Shown one piece after another: positions 44,749-55,635 of a stretch of DNA of 64,000 bases. Source of the DNA: Notolepis coatsorum (lineage: Eukaryota > Chordata > Actinopteri > Aulopiformes > Paralepididae); contig OZ020588.1 in the NCBI GenBank assembly GCA_963971535.1, positions 123,667,943 through 123,731,942 of the forward strand, given 5' to 3'. Made by a program: the position numbers and the translations under genes. Position 1 is the stretch's first letter; the number at the start of each line of letters is the position of its first letter. Under the pieces are notes generated by a model. That model saw only the letters and a list, made by a program, of their open reading frames with translations, was not told where the DNA came from and searched no databases.

Positions 44749-47073
44749 GAAGTGAGGCAAGCGAGAGCAACCTATATATCTCCCCGTGGTGAACACTCAG
44801 GGGTGAGAGTGACATCTACAAGGTCTCACAGACAATCACCAGACATAACAGTCACTAACTACCCAGTCTGGACCGATAACTCTGATACACCATGGTCAAT
44901 CCTCACCTTCACTGGACCGTCATTGACGAACTATGGTAGATGGGAAACAAGCATGGTAACGGCAGGAGGCTCTTACTACCGGAACCTGAGGAAACAGGTA
45001 ATGGAAAAAAGGACCAAAGAGCCCCTGAAACCAGGCAAGGCAGTAATCACAGAGTGTGATTATGGGGTGTTTCACGCGGAGAAAATTGTCCATATGACAC
45101 TAAGCCAAGACCAATACAAGGAGATAAAGTCCTCACACATAAACTGGGACAGACTGGTGTCCCGTATAAAGGAACTACTGCAGAAAAGGGAAATCTATGC
45201 TGGCCATGGTACTAAGGACATGCCCTACCGACTAGCCATAAACCTGATGTGGGACAGGTCTCGAGGATATGGCCAAAGAGGCATATGGTTGGGGAAAGCC
45301 GTAATCAGCGCGATCTCAAGCCTAAGGAGTGCAGGGCACACGGAGATCCGTCTCATGGTGGAACCTAGGGACAATGAGGCAATAACCCTGGCCGTGGATA
45401 GAGCCGGGGAGGGTGAGGAAGACGAGGACGATGAGCCTGCATTGGTACCTCTCACTCCCCCTCCGAACCCTAAGGGGTCGGGACCCGTACCCAGGAAAGA
45501 AAGGTCCAACTCCCAGAACTCCTCCCGAGCAGCAGAGAGAGGGAGATCATCCACACCCAGGAGACCGACAGTACAGTTCGAACCTGAAAAGGCGGAACCT
45601 GCGCGATCTCAGGCCAGGAGTATCCATAGACTTCTAGGCCGTCCCCCGGAGTCAGGGGACGACCCAGCAAGTAGCGAACAGGAGTATACTGATCTAGATC
45701 AGGACTCAGGAATAGAGGGAGACTGGGATAGGTCAAGCTCCAGAGCATCCTCCAGGTCTTCATCTCGATCAAGATCTAGGGAGAGAGTTCGGTACCCGAG
45801 GGGCGAACCTCCTAGACCTCGAAACAAGAGAGCGAAACCGGTCAAACTGAGACCTATAGGCAAGGGGCCTACTCTGAAAGGCACCACCTTTCAGTCACCC
45901 TCGGGCTTGACCTGGAGCTCAGGATTGGAGGACGTCTCCGAAGAGAGTGAAGGAGATTTGGAAGGAAAGGAAACAGGGGATATTATGCCAGCATATCCTG
46001 TGAGATGGGGAACGGCTCAGGCCTTAGCCCGGTCACCCGTGGCAGAAAAAGTGTTGTCTCACCCTGGGGTAACAGAACCATACGAGCATGCACACTTACA
46101 TGCAGGCTATGACATACTACGTGAACAGGTGTACAAGCTAGACAGGGCCATGGCTGAAATAGCCAGGAGAGAAAGAAACTGGTTGAACGAGGCCCCGTCC
46201 ATAAGCCCAATCCGAGCCCTGAGACACAGCACAGAGGAACACCGACCGGAAGTGAGCCCTCACTCCATACTAGCCCAATCTCCCGGAGACATTTACCGAC
46301 CAAGAGGAAAGAGTTCACATACAGGCAGGAGTCTGCATGACAGCACCCAATATGGAGAAAGCAACAAAGCACAAGAATTGTTAAGCAAAACCCAAGTGCT
46401 CAAAAAACTAGCCCCAGAAATACTTCGAGGGGAGACCCAGGCTGCTTATATTCATAAGTGTGCTCAGATTTTCCATGGGTCACCTCTCTATGATGACCCG
46501 GATGCCGCTCGCATTTTGAGACACCTCAAAGGACTGGAGATCCCCGAAGGGGCTTCAATGGCCCAAATGATGGAAATGGAAGTAAGAATCCCCGGTCAAG
46601 ATCCAGGGGAAAATATGGTGGAGAAACTAATCCCACAGGTGCGAGACGGGAGCTTGTCTCTCACTGTTGCAGCAGAGTCAGTCATACATGGAACACCTAG
46701 GCAAAGATCAGGCTTACTGCTTGAGAAGCTATTCATAGGTGTACCAGGGGGTGACCTTCTGGCAGCCAAATGCGCAGCATGGTCAGGAGACCAGTTACGA
46801 ACTGAATGTATGCTGTATGACCAAGTCAAAATGCTTTCTCAACACAGATACAATAAGGGGGAAAGGAAAGGGAAGAACCCACGAGATGAGAAGGCTCAAC
46901 TTCGGCCTCCCAAAGTCCAGCAACAGCCACCAGCTAAGGCTAGAACAAGGAAAACGGAGTCTTCCGACATCAAATACCTCTCTGCAGACGATTGGGGGGC
47001 ACTAACCCCAGAACAGCAAGCAGAGATGAGGGCAGAAAGGGAGAAATCCAAAGCCCGGAAGGAGAATCAATAG
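44749..47073 (+). pseudogene. Element C gag-like frame, 3' part
   Basis: The frame is 774 codons and open from the insertion edge; GTG at 44,752 is not the true start, because the natural N-terminus is at 31,419. Residues ~50-205 (about 44,905-45,365) show an alternating strand/helix pattern with GKAVIT, KIVHMTLS and ISSLRSAGHTEIRLMVEP, which resembles a macro domain. An acidic patch (EGEEDEDDE), then an Arg/Ser-rich region (RSSSRASSRSSSRSRSRERV) and basic stretches follow. The last ~200 residues (AAYIHKCAQIFHGSPLYDDP, SLTVAAESVIHG) are helical and might be a capsid domain. No Cys/His knuckle is seen; the C-terminus is Lys/Arg-rich instead. Whole-protein length before the split would be about 980 residues. 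It has no recognised named family. Confidence 0.75.
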
Positions 47074-48111
47074 TATCCTTACCTTCTGGGGCCCTGACAC
47101 ATGACACTCAAGCAAGTGCAAACTGCACTTGACATACAGCTCATCTGTCAAGAGGAATAATATATAGTGTTATTGTCATTTAGGAAGAAACATGACATAG
47201 AATACTACATGCATTTTGTATACATTTTAAGTATACTATGTAAAGATGTCCGTCTTTTCTCTAAACCATAGTAAAGAGGACGAAAGAATTTGTAATCTAT
47301 TTCATGCAAAGGGGATTTCCTGACAGCTACCATCTGGTAGGTTAGCACCTGTACCAACCATATCAGCTGCGTGAGATGTACACTCACCAGCGCCTATGGA
47401 TAAAAATTGAGACTCTGCAAACTCTCATCAAGCTTAGCACCTTGACGCGGGGGGACAGAGCGAGCATCAGGGTCTCTATATCCGACGGGCCTATCAGATT
47501 TGTGGGGACTCGGAAGCTTCAGCATACAGGACGCTGTAGTGCTTGGGCGGCCGAGTCACTTGTTTATAGGTCTGTCAAAACGGATTGGAGGTTCTGGGGC
47601 TTAGAACATCCGTGAGTTGGGCTTTATACTAATTGAATAGGTATCAAAAGCCGAAAGAATATGAACTGAAATAACTGCGGTCAGGTGCCTCTGGAGTAAA
47701 GTTTATTACAGATTTGAGTTAAAACCTTACTCAAGATTGGTCTTATCAGCAAGCAAACCTCTCCAACCAAGACTCCTCCTAAGTGCTCGAGATCTGGAAC
47801 AATGAGTGACGTAGAGGTCTGCAAAGCGCAGCAGACAGCCTAAGAGGTAAAAAATCTATCAGGAACAAGAGAGGGTTCATAAGAAACCACTTGAAGTGGC
47901 GTTTACTCGCGACTAACAGGGCTAGGGAGCCCTAAAGTCACTTGAATTGAAGTAACTAAATGCTTACTTAAAGTCAGAACTTAAGTAGAAAAAACTCTAC
48001 TTTGTGAATAGCAGGCTGAAATAGCTATTGCGAACAGGAGCAAAAAGCAGGCTGAAATAGCCATTTCGAATAGGAGCGAATAGCAGGCTAACTAGCCATT
48101 GCTAACAGGAC
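47074..48111 (+). other. Element C interior, pol lost
   Basis: About 1 kb follows the gag stop without a recognisable pol domain. Near its end (about 48,008-48,110) a ~36-bp repeat (AGCAGGCTGAAATAGCCATT type, three copies) ends in GGCTAACTAGCC, the same core as the 93-bp leader array. Confidence 0.6.
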
Positions 48112-48303
48112 GAGGCTACTCACATGATCAGACAGGTATATGATAACCTTGGACATGCCGGAAGTAAGAGGATGTTGGTATACCTGAGAACTAACAACAT
48201 TCTCATACCTAAAGCCAAACAAAGAGCGATAACAGTCCGAAAGGCCTGTGAACAATGTGCGCTGGTAAAGGGGACAAAACCTGAACCAATGCCACATTCT
48301 TAG
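48112..48303 (+). pseudogene. Integrase zinc-binding fragment of element C
   Basis: A 63-codon open stretch ending in TAG encodes THMIRQVYDNLGHAGSKRML followed, 24 residues on, by ACEQCALVKGTKP. The GHAG and CxxC spacing matches the HHCC zinc domain at the N-terminus of LTR-retrotransposon and retroviral integrases. No catalytic core follows: the sequence switches directly to a duplicated piece of gag. This is the only pol remnant I can find, and it shows the ancestor had an integrase. Confidence 0.7.
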
Positions 48304-48311
48304 ACGGGGGG

Positions 48312-48480
48312 GCTGTCCCCCGGAGTCAGTGGACGACGCAGCGAATGGCAAAAAGGAATATACTGACCCAGATCAGAACTCAGAAATGGAGGAAGACCGG
48401 GATAGGTCAAGCTCCAGAGCATCCTCAAGGTCCTCATCTAGATCAAGATCTAGGGAGAGAGTTCGGTACCCAAGGGACGA
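48312..48480 (+). repeat. Second copy of the gag SR-rich segment
   Basis: It matches 45,648-45,815 (GGATAGGTCAAGCTCCAGAG, TCAAGATCTAGGGAGAGAGT and neighbours) with scattered differences. It lies directly after the integrase fragment, so a part of gag was copied downstream of the pol deletion. It is not read in a long frame here. Confidence 0.9.
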
Positions 48481-48556
48481 ACCTCCTAGACCGACCTAGA
48501 CCTCCTAGACCTCCTAGACCTCCTAGACCTCCTAGACCTCCGAGACCTCCTAGACT
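48480..48556 (+). repeat. 9-bp array (CCTAGACCT)n
   Basis: About eight nearly perfect 9-bp units, expanded from the CCTCCTAGACCT word that also occurs once in gag at 45,810. Confidence 0.93.
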
Positions 48557-48889
48557 GGAGGCCCGCATATCCTGTGACATGGAGACAAAGAGACATCGGC
48601 CTGGACCCAGGTTACAGGGCGACGAGAGCCCTGAATGGACCTGAAAGAGAGAAAAGAAATGAGTCCTCTGTGGACTGTATCTGTGATGTCCTGCAAGGCC
48701 TACGGACAGGGTCACACGACCAGGCCAACCACACTTTAATAGAGGACTGCTGCTACAATTCTCGGGGACCCGTGGGGTCGCCCGAGAAGTGACAATTCAA
48801 CCTACCTCAAACTATGGGAGATATCCAAGAGGTCAGAGGGGGCGACCACAAGATGACCACCAGGTGTTGTATTCAGACGACAACACCTG

Positions 48890-49146
48890 GGTGCGTTAGC
48901 CGGAAACAACAGATGCAAGTCTTCCCGCCGGATACCAAGCAACAACGTGACCCCTATCCTGTCGGGCCGTCCAGCCAGGGAACAACAGATGCAAGTCTTC
49001 CCGCCGGCTACCAGGGTAACAGGGAACCAAGATGACAGAGGGGGTGTGGAGAGTCACAGCCATGTGACCCAACAATCGCCATCTCGTCCCCCAGTACAGA
49101 CGCTATTAAGACAATGGAAAATGACCGACCAGGATGACAGAGGGGG
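48890..49146 (+). repeat. Direct repeats next to the element C polypurine tract
   Basis: A ~73-bp repeat (CAACAGATGCAAGTCTTCCC at 48,907 and 48,983) is followed by two copies of a GATGACAGAGGGGGTGT block (49,031 and 49,134). The second is the real polypurine tract at the LTR edge. The first is followed by a decayed LTR-like start (GGAGAGTCACAGCC against AAAGTGTCACAGCC). Confidence 0.85.
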
Positions 49147-51226
49147 TGTAAAGTGTCACAGCCAACTAGTGACACTGGTTATTATGACATCCTGCTCTTA
49201 TATATGATTATGGGGAATGTCTGTAGATTCTTCCTGGACAATGGAATCAATACAATAGGTTTATTGTATATATTTGTTTTAAATCTAGGCATATGTTACT
49301 ATAGGTGTCTAGATGTGATATGCATTCTGGCGGGTAAACGCCTAGTCAGAAAGGAATTGAGAAGAAACACGTTATGTGTAAACACATGTGTAAACACATG
49401 TTAAGTGCCACAAGTCAACGAGTGACACTTTGTATAGTGTTCTTGTGTTTGTTGTGTATGATTGGAGCTATGTATGTGACCTGTATATTCTTTATACACT
49501 TTAAAACTATGTTACAGTTAATGTGCAGTCGGAATGGAGGCAGAAGTGCAGTCTCTGTTAGAGGGGGGGGGAATGTGCTTCTCTCTATCTGTGGCCTAGA
49601 GCTGAGAGCAAGTCGGCACATGTTAACCCTGTCCTGCCTGCATAGAGTAAAACCAATGATTGGTACAGGTGTATTGTATATTTATATATATATATACAAT
49701 ATATACAATGCAATATACAATATATATTGTATGTTGTATATAGTACAGGTATATTGTGTATTGTAGGAACACAGGCCATTCTCCTCTGCCCAACATGCAG
49801 TAAAGGAGTCACTCCCAGGAATGCGGCCATAGAGACAGCGTCTGCAGCTGCTCTACACAATGAAAAACAGCAGGTTGGCACACCCTGCGTAGAGTAGACA
49901 ATGATAGGTACAAGTATGTGCATATATATGTGTACACTGTATACTATATATATATGTACTGTATTATACATGTACGTGTATCTGTATATATCTGTAGTAT
50001 GTGTTGGGCTATGTACTATATACTCATGCACGAAGTGTGAATTGCTTTCACTTCAATACTGTTTGGCCACTAAGGAATGTAAAAACAACCTTGGGGCCTC
50101 TGGCCTCTGCTAGTAACAAATAGGGATTTTCCAGCACAAGGTAGTCGGTTGCTCAGGTTACTGTGACGAATACAGGGGGAGGAGAATTCATCGGTGTGTA
50201 GTGTACGTTGGTTGGCTAGTGAAGTGACATCGCCGTGAGGTCACTGTTTTTAGACCAATAGCAATGTGATGCCGGATCAATATAAAAGTGACTGCTCCAG
50301 CCTCGGAGCACAGATTTGAAGATTTTCAGAGTTTCCATAGCAGGCACAAGCCGTGTCAGGCCATTGCGATCTTAGAAGATAGGATGTTTTGTTTTATATA
50401 ATCGTTTAAACTGTAATGGATATTTCCAATACAGTCTTTTTTGTAACTTCATTGAAATAAAGATGATTTTTTATAATTATCTTTTGAGTCCTTGGACTGA
50501 TTTCTGGAGCCAGCAATGTGCCACGATGCCGGCCGACGCCCTGAGTTCCTATTGATGGTGACTATAAATGTACTGTAACCTAATACAGATTGAATCAATT
50601 GACGTTAATGCTTTTCAGCTAAAAGATATATTATATATATATATATATATATGCTATGTACTGTATAAATAATATACATGACAATGTTTGCTGTTTGCGG
50701 GTTCCGGTATCTCTGTGTCCGACGAACTCTGTCGAGTTATGTGGGAAATCGATCCGTCTAAATCACTGCAGGATTTGGATGGTCGATCCCGCTGGCGGAG
50801 GAGGAGGACAGGAGGTGCTGGGGCGTGCAAACAATGATTACATGTTAGTACAGTGGTAATACGTATTAACAAAGTAGTAATACAACCAAGCTTTCAAATG
50901 AGCAGTATTACAAGTCCTTTCGTAAAATGATGATAATGATGATGGTAATAATAATAATATAATATGTTTATTATAGGTATATAAGAGTTCTCCTAGACAA
51001 TACATTCGGTTTATTACAAACAAGAAGAGATTAACAACTCTTCATGTTTACATTTCATATCAACTGGATATAACTAGACCAGTGACTTGAAGTAATCTAT
51101 ACAGAAATAGTAATTGACTCGAGAACTTGGCGAGTTTAGCACCTCGCCGGGGGATATCGAGCGGCCACGGGTTTATATGTCGAGTAGGTGATTGAGATAT
51201 ATAGAGACTACCTGTAGCTCTTAACA
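49147..51226 (+). repeat. Element C right LTR
   Basis: A 2,080-bp LTR nearly identical to 27,272-29,358, with the same TATA and AATAAA signals. It is followed by the GTCAG duplication at 51,227-51,231. Confidence 0.94.
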
Positions 51227-51231
51227 GTCAG

Positions 51232-52269
51232 TGATAAAAATAAACATGTGGATGTTAGCTAGCTAACGTTACCATGCAATGCATCATCTCCCCTGTCAAA
51301 AGCCCAATGTTAAATCTGCCAAGAAACAAATAAATAATTTAACCCTTGTGTCTGAAAACTAAAGTGTTATACTCTTATCATATTAGGGGACTACATTGAA
51401 AAACGCCATACAAAGATTATATGTTGAAATAATTTCCCACTTTCTTTTCCATAAATATTTTATTCAACTTCAGATTAAAAATGAAATACTCCCACTTTTC
51501 TGAAAGGAGTTGTTAAATCTGACATTACAAAAAACAATATGTGGTGGTTATGATTGGGGCTGAAGTTGAATAAACAATTTATGAAAGAGAAAGTCAAAAT
51601 AATTCCAAGATAATTAAAAGATTACACACCTTTGCCACATATATTGGCTACAAACATAATCACTGCAAAGTTATAAAAAAAATAAGAATCTGATCAGACA
51701 CAAGGGTTAAATTGTTGTTCCCTTTCTAATTTCCTCAAAAACATCTAGTCTAGTTAATGTGATCAATATTATTTGACAATTGATGCTTTTTGTTGGAAAT
51801 TTCAGTCAGTGAGCTCATATTTTGAGCTAATTTTATAGTTAAAATGATTGAGACAATGCAAGTCTTCGTTGTGCATGCATGTGTGTGCTCACCTCACGCA
51901 ATACATGTGTCACTATTCTGGCAGTGGCTACTGTTATTATAGTATTGTAATGAAAGGTCTGTTGTTTAATGTTTGTGTAAAGGGCTATTTTAACTGTTGA
52001 TGGGTAGTGCATCAGTAAAGTGAATATGGTATTGTGCTCTTGCTCTGTTTGAATAGGTGGAGAGAGTGGTTAACTGTATTATAAAAAGTAAATAGACAAA
52101 TATGTTGTGCTCTTGCTTTTTCTTTTTGAAGGTGGAGAGAGTAGCATAGTTTTATTTGAGGTTCATAACAGTACATTGTACTAAGCAATTGTTGGCTCAT
52201 TAGTTTGTGATTCACATGCGCAAAAATTCACCAGAATGCAGGAAATTAAGTCTTTGTAACAAAACATTT
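51232..52269. other. AT-rich flank, no gene
   Basis: It resumes the sequence interrupted by element C. A GTTAGCTAGCTAACGTTA palindrome-rich patch lies at 51,254-51,272. A repeated CTTGCT...GGTGGAGAGAGT block occurs at 52,038 and 52,112. No coding frame is recognised. Confidence 0.45.
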
Positions 52270-52581
52270 CCTGGTGGGGGACCCCCCACGTAAAAAGTGG
52301 CCTGATTGGGGCTATATTTCGCGCTATATCTCCCGGTATGAATTATTTCCCCAGTCCGGCCCTGACGGTACGTGTATTCGTCGCACAAATTTACGGTTCA
52401 GCCGTCACGGTGCGGTACGCGCACCCATGCGACGAATACGCACCACAGCGCAAACACACCCACATGCAGGCACTCGCGAGGTCCGTACGAGAACAGGGAG
52501 CGTGGCCGGGCACACCGAGCTCAGACTTCAGAGCGGCGAAAGTGCACGGAGGAGAAAGGCACATTTACATTGGAACAGCTG
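52270..52581. other. GC/CpG-rich patch with an inverted repeat
   Basis: This is one of the most CpG-dense patches in the window. Twelve-base arms GTATTCGTCGCA (52,374-52,385) and TGCGACGAATAC (52,428-52,439) are inverted. The three frames open here have no recognisable domain. It may be a fragment of another retroelement or a small CpG island. Confidence 0.4.
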
Positions 52582-52586
52582 CAGGG

Positions 52587-52960
52587 AATTACGTAACCTT
52601 TGACTACAGGAAGGCTTGTTATCTGGTCAATGATACATAATAAGGAGACGGTAGCCAAAGTAACTTAATAAAGAATATTTAATGTATAATTACCATGGAT
52701 TTTGCAATCAAAAGAACATAGGATAATAGACAAACAAACACAGAACTATACAGACAGGATCAGCACCAGACGGAAGGGATGACAGGATACTTATACACAA
52801 GGGGATGACGAGACGACACACACCTGGGTTAAGGGTAATTGGATACACCTGGGGGGAAAAACAATAGGGACTACACACCATGACAGAGGACTACATCTAG
52901 ACCTGACGACTCACATTAGGAGCGCCTGATCAGGGCACAAACATATACCCCCACATAACA
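52587..52960 (-). repeat. Element B left (3') LTR
   Basis: Begins AATTACGTAACC and ends ACATAACA. A run of C (polypurine tract on the coding strand) follows at 52,961-52,971. The 3' untranslated segment to about 53,325 includes sequence related to the dispersed LINE tail. Confidence 0.92.
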
Positions 52961-53059
52961 CCCCCCCCCCCTCAAATGTATGGCCATAACCCCTAAGTGA
53001 AATGGGGAAATGGACATACACAAGGAAAACCATAAATAAATAAAGGGGAAAAATAGTGT

Positions 53060-53200
53060 TCGATAAATGGGGGACCCTGATGTAAACAAGACGAAAGTCG
53101 CCCTCCGGTCCGCATCCCCTCAACAACGGTGCATATTGAGCTGCACTGCACTGCACCCTGCAATCAGTCAATAAAATCCTCTTATCAACCAGGCAAGGAG
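53060..53200 (+). mobile_element. LINE-tail-like block inside element B
   Basis: GGGACCCTGATGTAAACAAG, GGTCCGCATCCCCTCAACAA, ATTGAGCTGCACTGCACT and GCAATCAGTCAATAAAAT match the dispersed LINE-tail repeat with many C/T and A/G differences. Element A has a decayed version at about 41,625-41,700. Confidence 0.75.
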
Positions 53201-53326
53201 AATGGGCAGCCTCAGCCTTACTCCTCATCACTCCCGACTCCTGGAAAACAGAGCAAAATCAAAAAGCCCCCCACCCCAGAAACACGGCACAAACCCCACC
53301 CCCTCCCTCCACCACTGACTACAACC

Positions 53327-54476
53327 GTGACAACGCATCGGCCAACACATTGTCCCTGCCCTTGACATGTACCACCTCAATGTCAAAGGCTTGCAGGAAC
53401 AGGCTCCAGCGCATTAGCCGCTGGTTCGAATTCCGCATCCTGCCTATAAAGACAATGGGTTGTGGTCCGTGTAGATTCTAACAGGTAATGGAGAGGAGCC
53501 GACATACACCTCAAAATGGGAGAGGGGCAGAACCAAAGCCAAGGCCTTCTTCTAGATTGTCGAGTAGCGCTTCTGGTGGATATTAAACTTCCTGGAGAAG
53601 TAAGACACTGGGTGCTCAATACCCCCGTCATCATCCTGCAAGAGCACTGCGTCAGCGCCCAACTCGCTAGCATCCACAGCCAACTTAAAAGGCCTCGTGA
53701 ACACAGGCGCTGCAAGGACAGGGGCACTGACCAGAATGCACTTCAACTGTTGAAATGCGAAAGAACACCTAGGCGTCCACTGAAACGGGATCTTCGGACT
53801 CAGCAGATCTGTAAGGGGAGAGGCCACCGCCGAAAAGTTCCTACAAAACCCCCTATAATATCCTGTCATCCCCAGAAAGCACAGAGGATCCCGACGTGAA
53901 GCTGGCTCTGGGAAAACAAATATAGCCTCCACCTTAGAATGGACAGGGCGGACCTCCCCCCGCCCCACTACCTTGCCAAGATAGGTGAACTCGCACTTGG
54001 CCAGATTCAGTGTCAAGTTCGCCTTAACCAGTCGTCCAAACACCTCCCGTAAACTAGCCATGTGCCCCTCCCAATCGTCAGAGTAAATGACGAGGTCGTC
54101 GAGGTAGGCCTCACAACTACCCATGCCCGACAGTACATGATTCACCAACCTCTGGAAGGTCGCAGGCGCGTTGCGCATCCCAAACGGCATCACCGTGTAT
54201 TTCAGGAAACTGTCAGGTGTCACGAACGCAGAAATTAGTTTAGCACGGTCCGTAAGTGGCACCTGCCAGTAACCTTTTAGCAAATCCAGCTTAGTTACAA
54301 AAGACGCGCCCCCCACCCTGTCGACACAGTCCTCCATCCTGGGCAATGGGAAACTATCCGGCCTAGTCACATTATTTACCCGGCGAAAATCAGTACAAAA
54401 TCTATCTGTCTTGTCAGAGTTATCCACCAATAAGCAAGGCGAGCTCCACGGGCTGAAGCTAGGCTCAGCGATGCCA
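53327..54476 (-). pseudogene. Element B reverse transcriptase-RNase H
   Basis: The minus strand encodes a gypsy reverse transcriptase: FCTDFRRVNNVT, KLDLLKGYWQVPLT, FGMRNAPATFQRLV and the catalytic YLDDLVIYS. RNase H follows (LAVDASELGADAVLLQDDDG, HPVSYFSRKF). It would copy element RNA to DNA. A TAG at about 53,549 replaces a codon after KRYSTI. A frameshift follows near 53,450, after YTDHNPLS. The RNase H end (GRDNVLADALSR) is still readable at about 53,330, so pol ends with RNase H and no integrase follows. The upstream edge at 54,476 is the hAT insertion. Confidence 0.9.
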
Positions 54477-54484
54477 TTAGCGAG

Positions 54485-55627
54485 CAGTGATGCCAGTAAC
54501 GCGTTACTAAGTAACGCGTTATTGTAATCTGATTACTTTTCCCCGAAAATAGTAATCTAACGCGTTAATCTTTAAAAGCCAGTAATCTGATTGCAGTTAC
54601 TTGTCCAAGTGGCTGTGCATTACTATTTCGTTACTATCTCATCATAAATTCATAATGCAGGCGGAATGCAGTATTTAATTACAAAATACATTTTGAGCTG
54701 TTTTTCTTTTGGGAGTGACGTGGTGTGGCAGTGAAAGGGTTAAATACAAGAATGTGTCCCGCGGCGTGACTGGTCCCTCTGTCTGTGAGTGCCTCTGCTT
54801 TGGTCCAATCACATTCCCCATCCACTGTCTGCGAATCAGAGGCAGAGTAGGGCGGGTCTTCACAGCACGTCATGTGACATATGCGCCAATCGTGTGACAG
54901 CAGGGCTCCGTCGTCGGAGAATTCCACCCCAAAACGCTTGGCAAAATTAAAAGTGAAACCGCAAGATGACTTTTGCGGTTTCTGTTCAGAATTCCACCCC
55001 AAAACGCTCGTCTAAACGTAGCCTCAGTCACTACTTCACGGCGGAGGAAACAAAATACTGTCTACCGCTAAAAACAGCACATCCAATTGCATTGAAAGCA
55101 TCTGGAATCACAACACTAGCCGACGCTTCGACTAGGTACAGGAGGGTTGATGGTGGCAGAGCAAAAGCTCTTATTTGCCAGATTTACAGTTAATTTACAT
55201 GTTAAAGAGAGACTGATTGTATGTTTATAGAGAGACATTTATAAAAACAATTTAATAGTTACAGTTCAGCCTGCATTTGTTAGATGTGATACACTGGTTT
55301 TGTAAAACCACTGGCTGGCTGCTCTAATGCTGTGAGCATCATAGACTGTTGCTTTACCATACTTGATGGTACAGAAGCTGAAGCACTAGTTTAACAATTT
55401 ACGTTATGTGCAGAGAAACAAGTTAAAAACAATGTATGCACTTTCAATAAAGCGTTTAAAAAAAAACTGTTGGGGGAACGACGACGACTTCGTAACCTAG
55501 TTACTTTCAAAGTAACTAAGTTACTCTGATAATCAAGTAATCAGTAAAGTAACTTAGATTACTTTTTAAAGGAGTAATCAGTAATCAGTAATCAGATTAC
55601 TTTTACAAGTAATCTGTGGCATCACTG
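54485..55627. mobile_element. hAT element, non-autonomous, with perfect 8-bp duplication
   Basis: Ends CAGTGATGCCA (54,485) and TGGCATCACTG (55,617-55,627). The 8-bp duplication TTAGCGAG lies at 54,477-54,484 and 55,628-55,635. Subterminal repeats of TAACGCGTTA and AGTAATC type fill both ends. No transposase is present; the small frame at 54,966 (KRSLSHYFTAEE) is unassigned. It interrupts element B pol exactly between the MLAN segment and the reverse transcriptase. Confidence 0.96.
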
Positions 55628-55635
55628 TTAGCGAG

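Larger units (their letters stand above)
27272..51226 (+). mobile_element. Element C: large LTR retrotransposon/retrovirus-like element, split by nested insertions
   Basis: Two ~2.08-kb direct repeats (27,272-29,358 and 49,147-51,226) start TGTAAAGTG and end TCTTAACA. The 5-bp duplication GTCAG flanks them (27,267-27,271 and 51,227-51,231). A candidate primer-binding site directly follows the left repeat, and a purine tract (AGAGGGGG) directly precedes the right one, so the element is on the plus strand. Without the insertion at 32,040-44,748 it is about 11.2 kb. It holds a leader with a satellite, one very long gag-like frame and a scrap of integrase. Protease, reverse transcriptase and RNase H are not found. 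By eye the two LTRs differ at roughly 15-25 bases plus small indels, which indicates a young insertion. Confidence 0.93.

Noticed and set aside
44752..47073. Independent gene starting at GTG 44,752
   Set aside because: The frame is the phase-correct continuation of the frame ending at 32,039, interrupted by element A.
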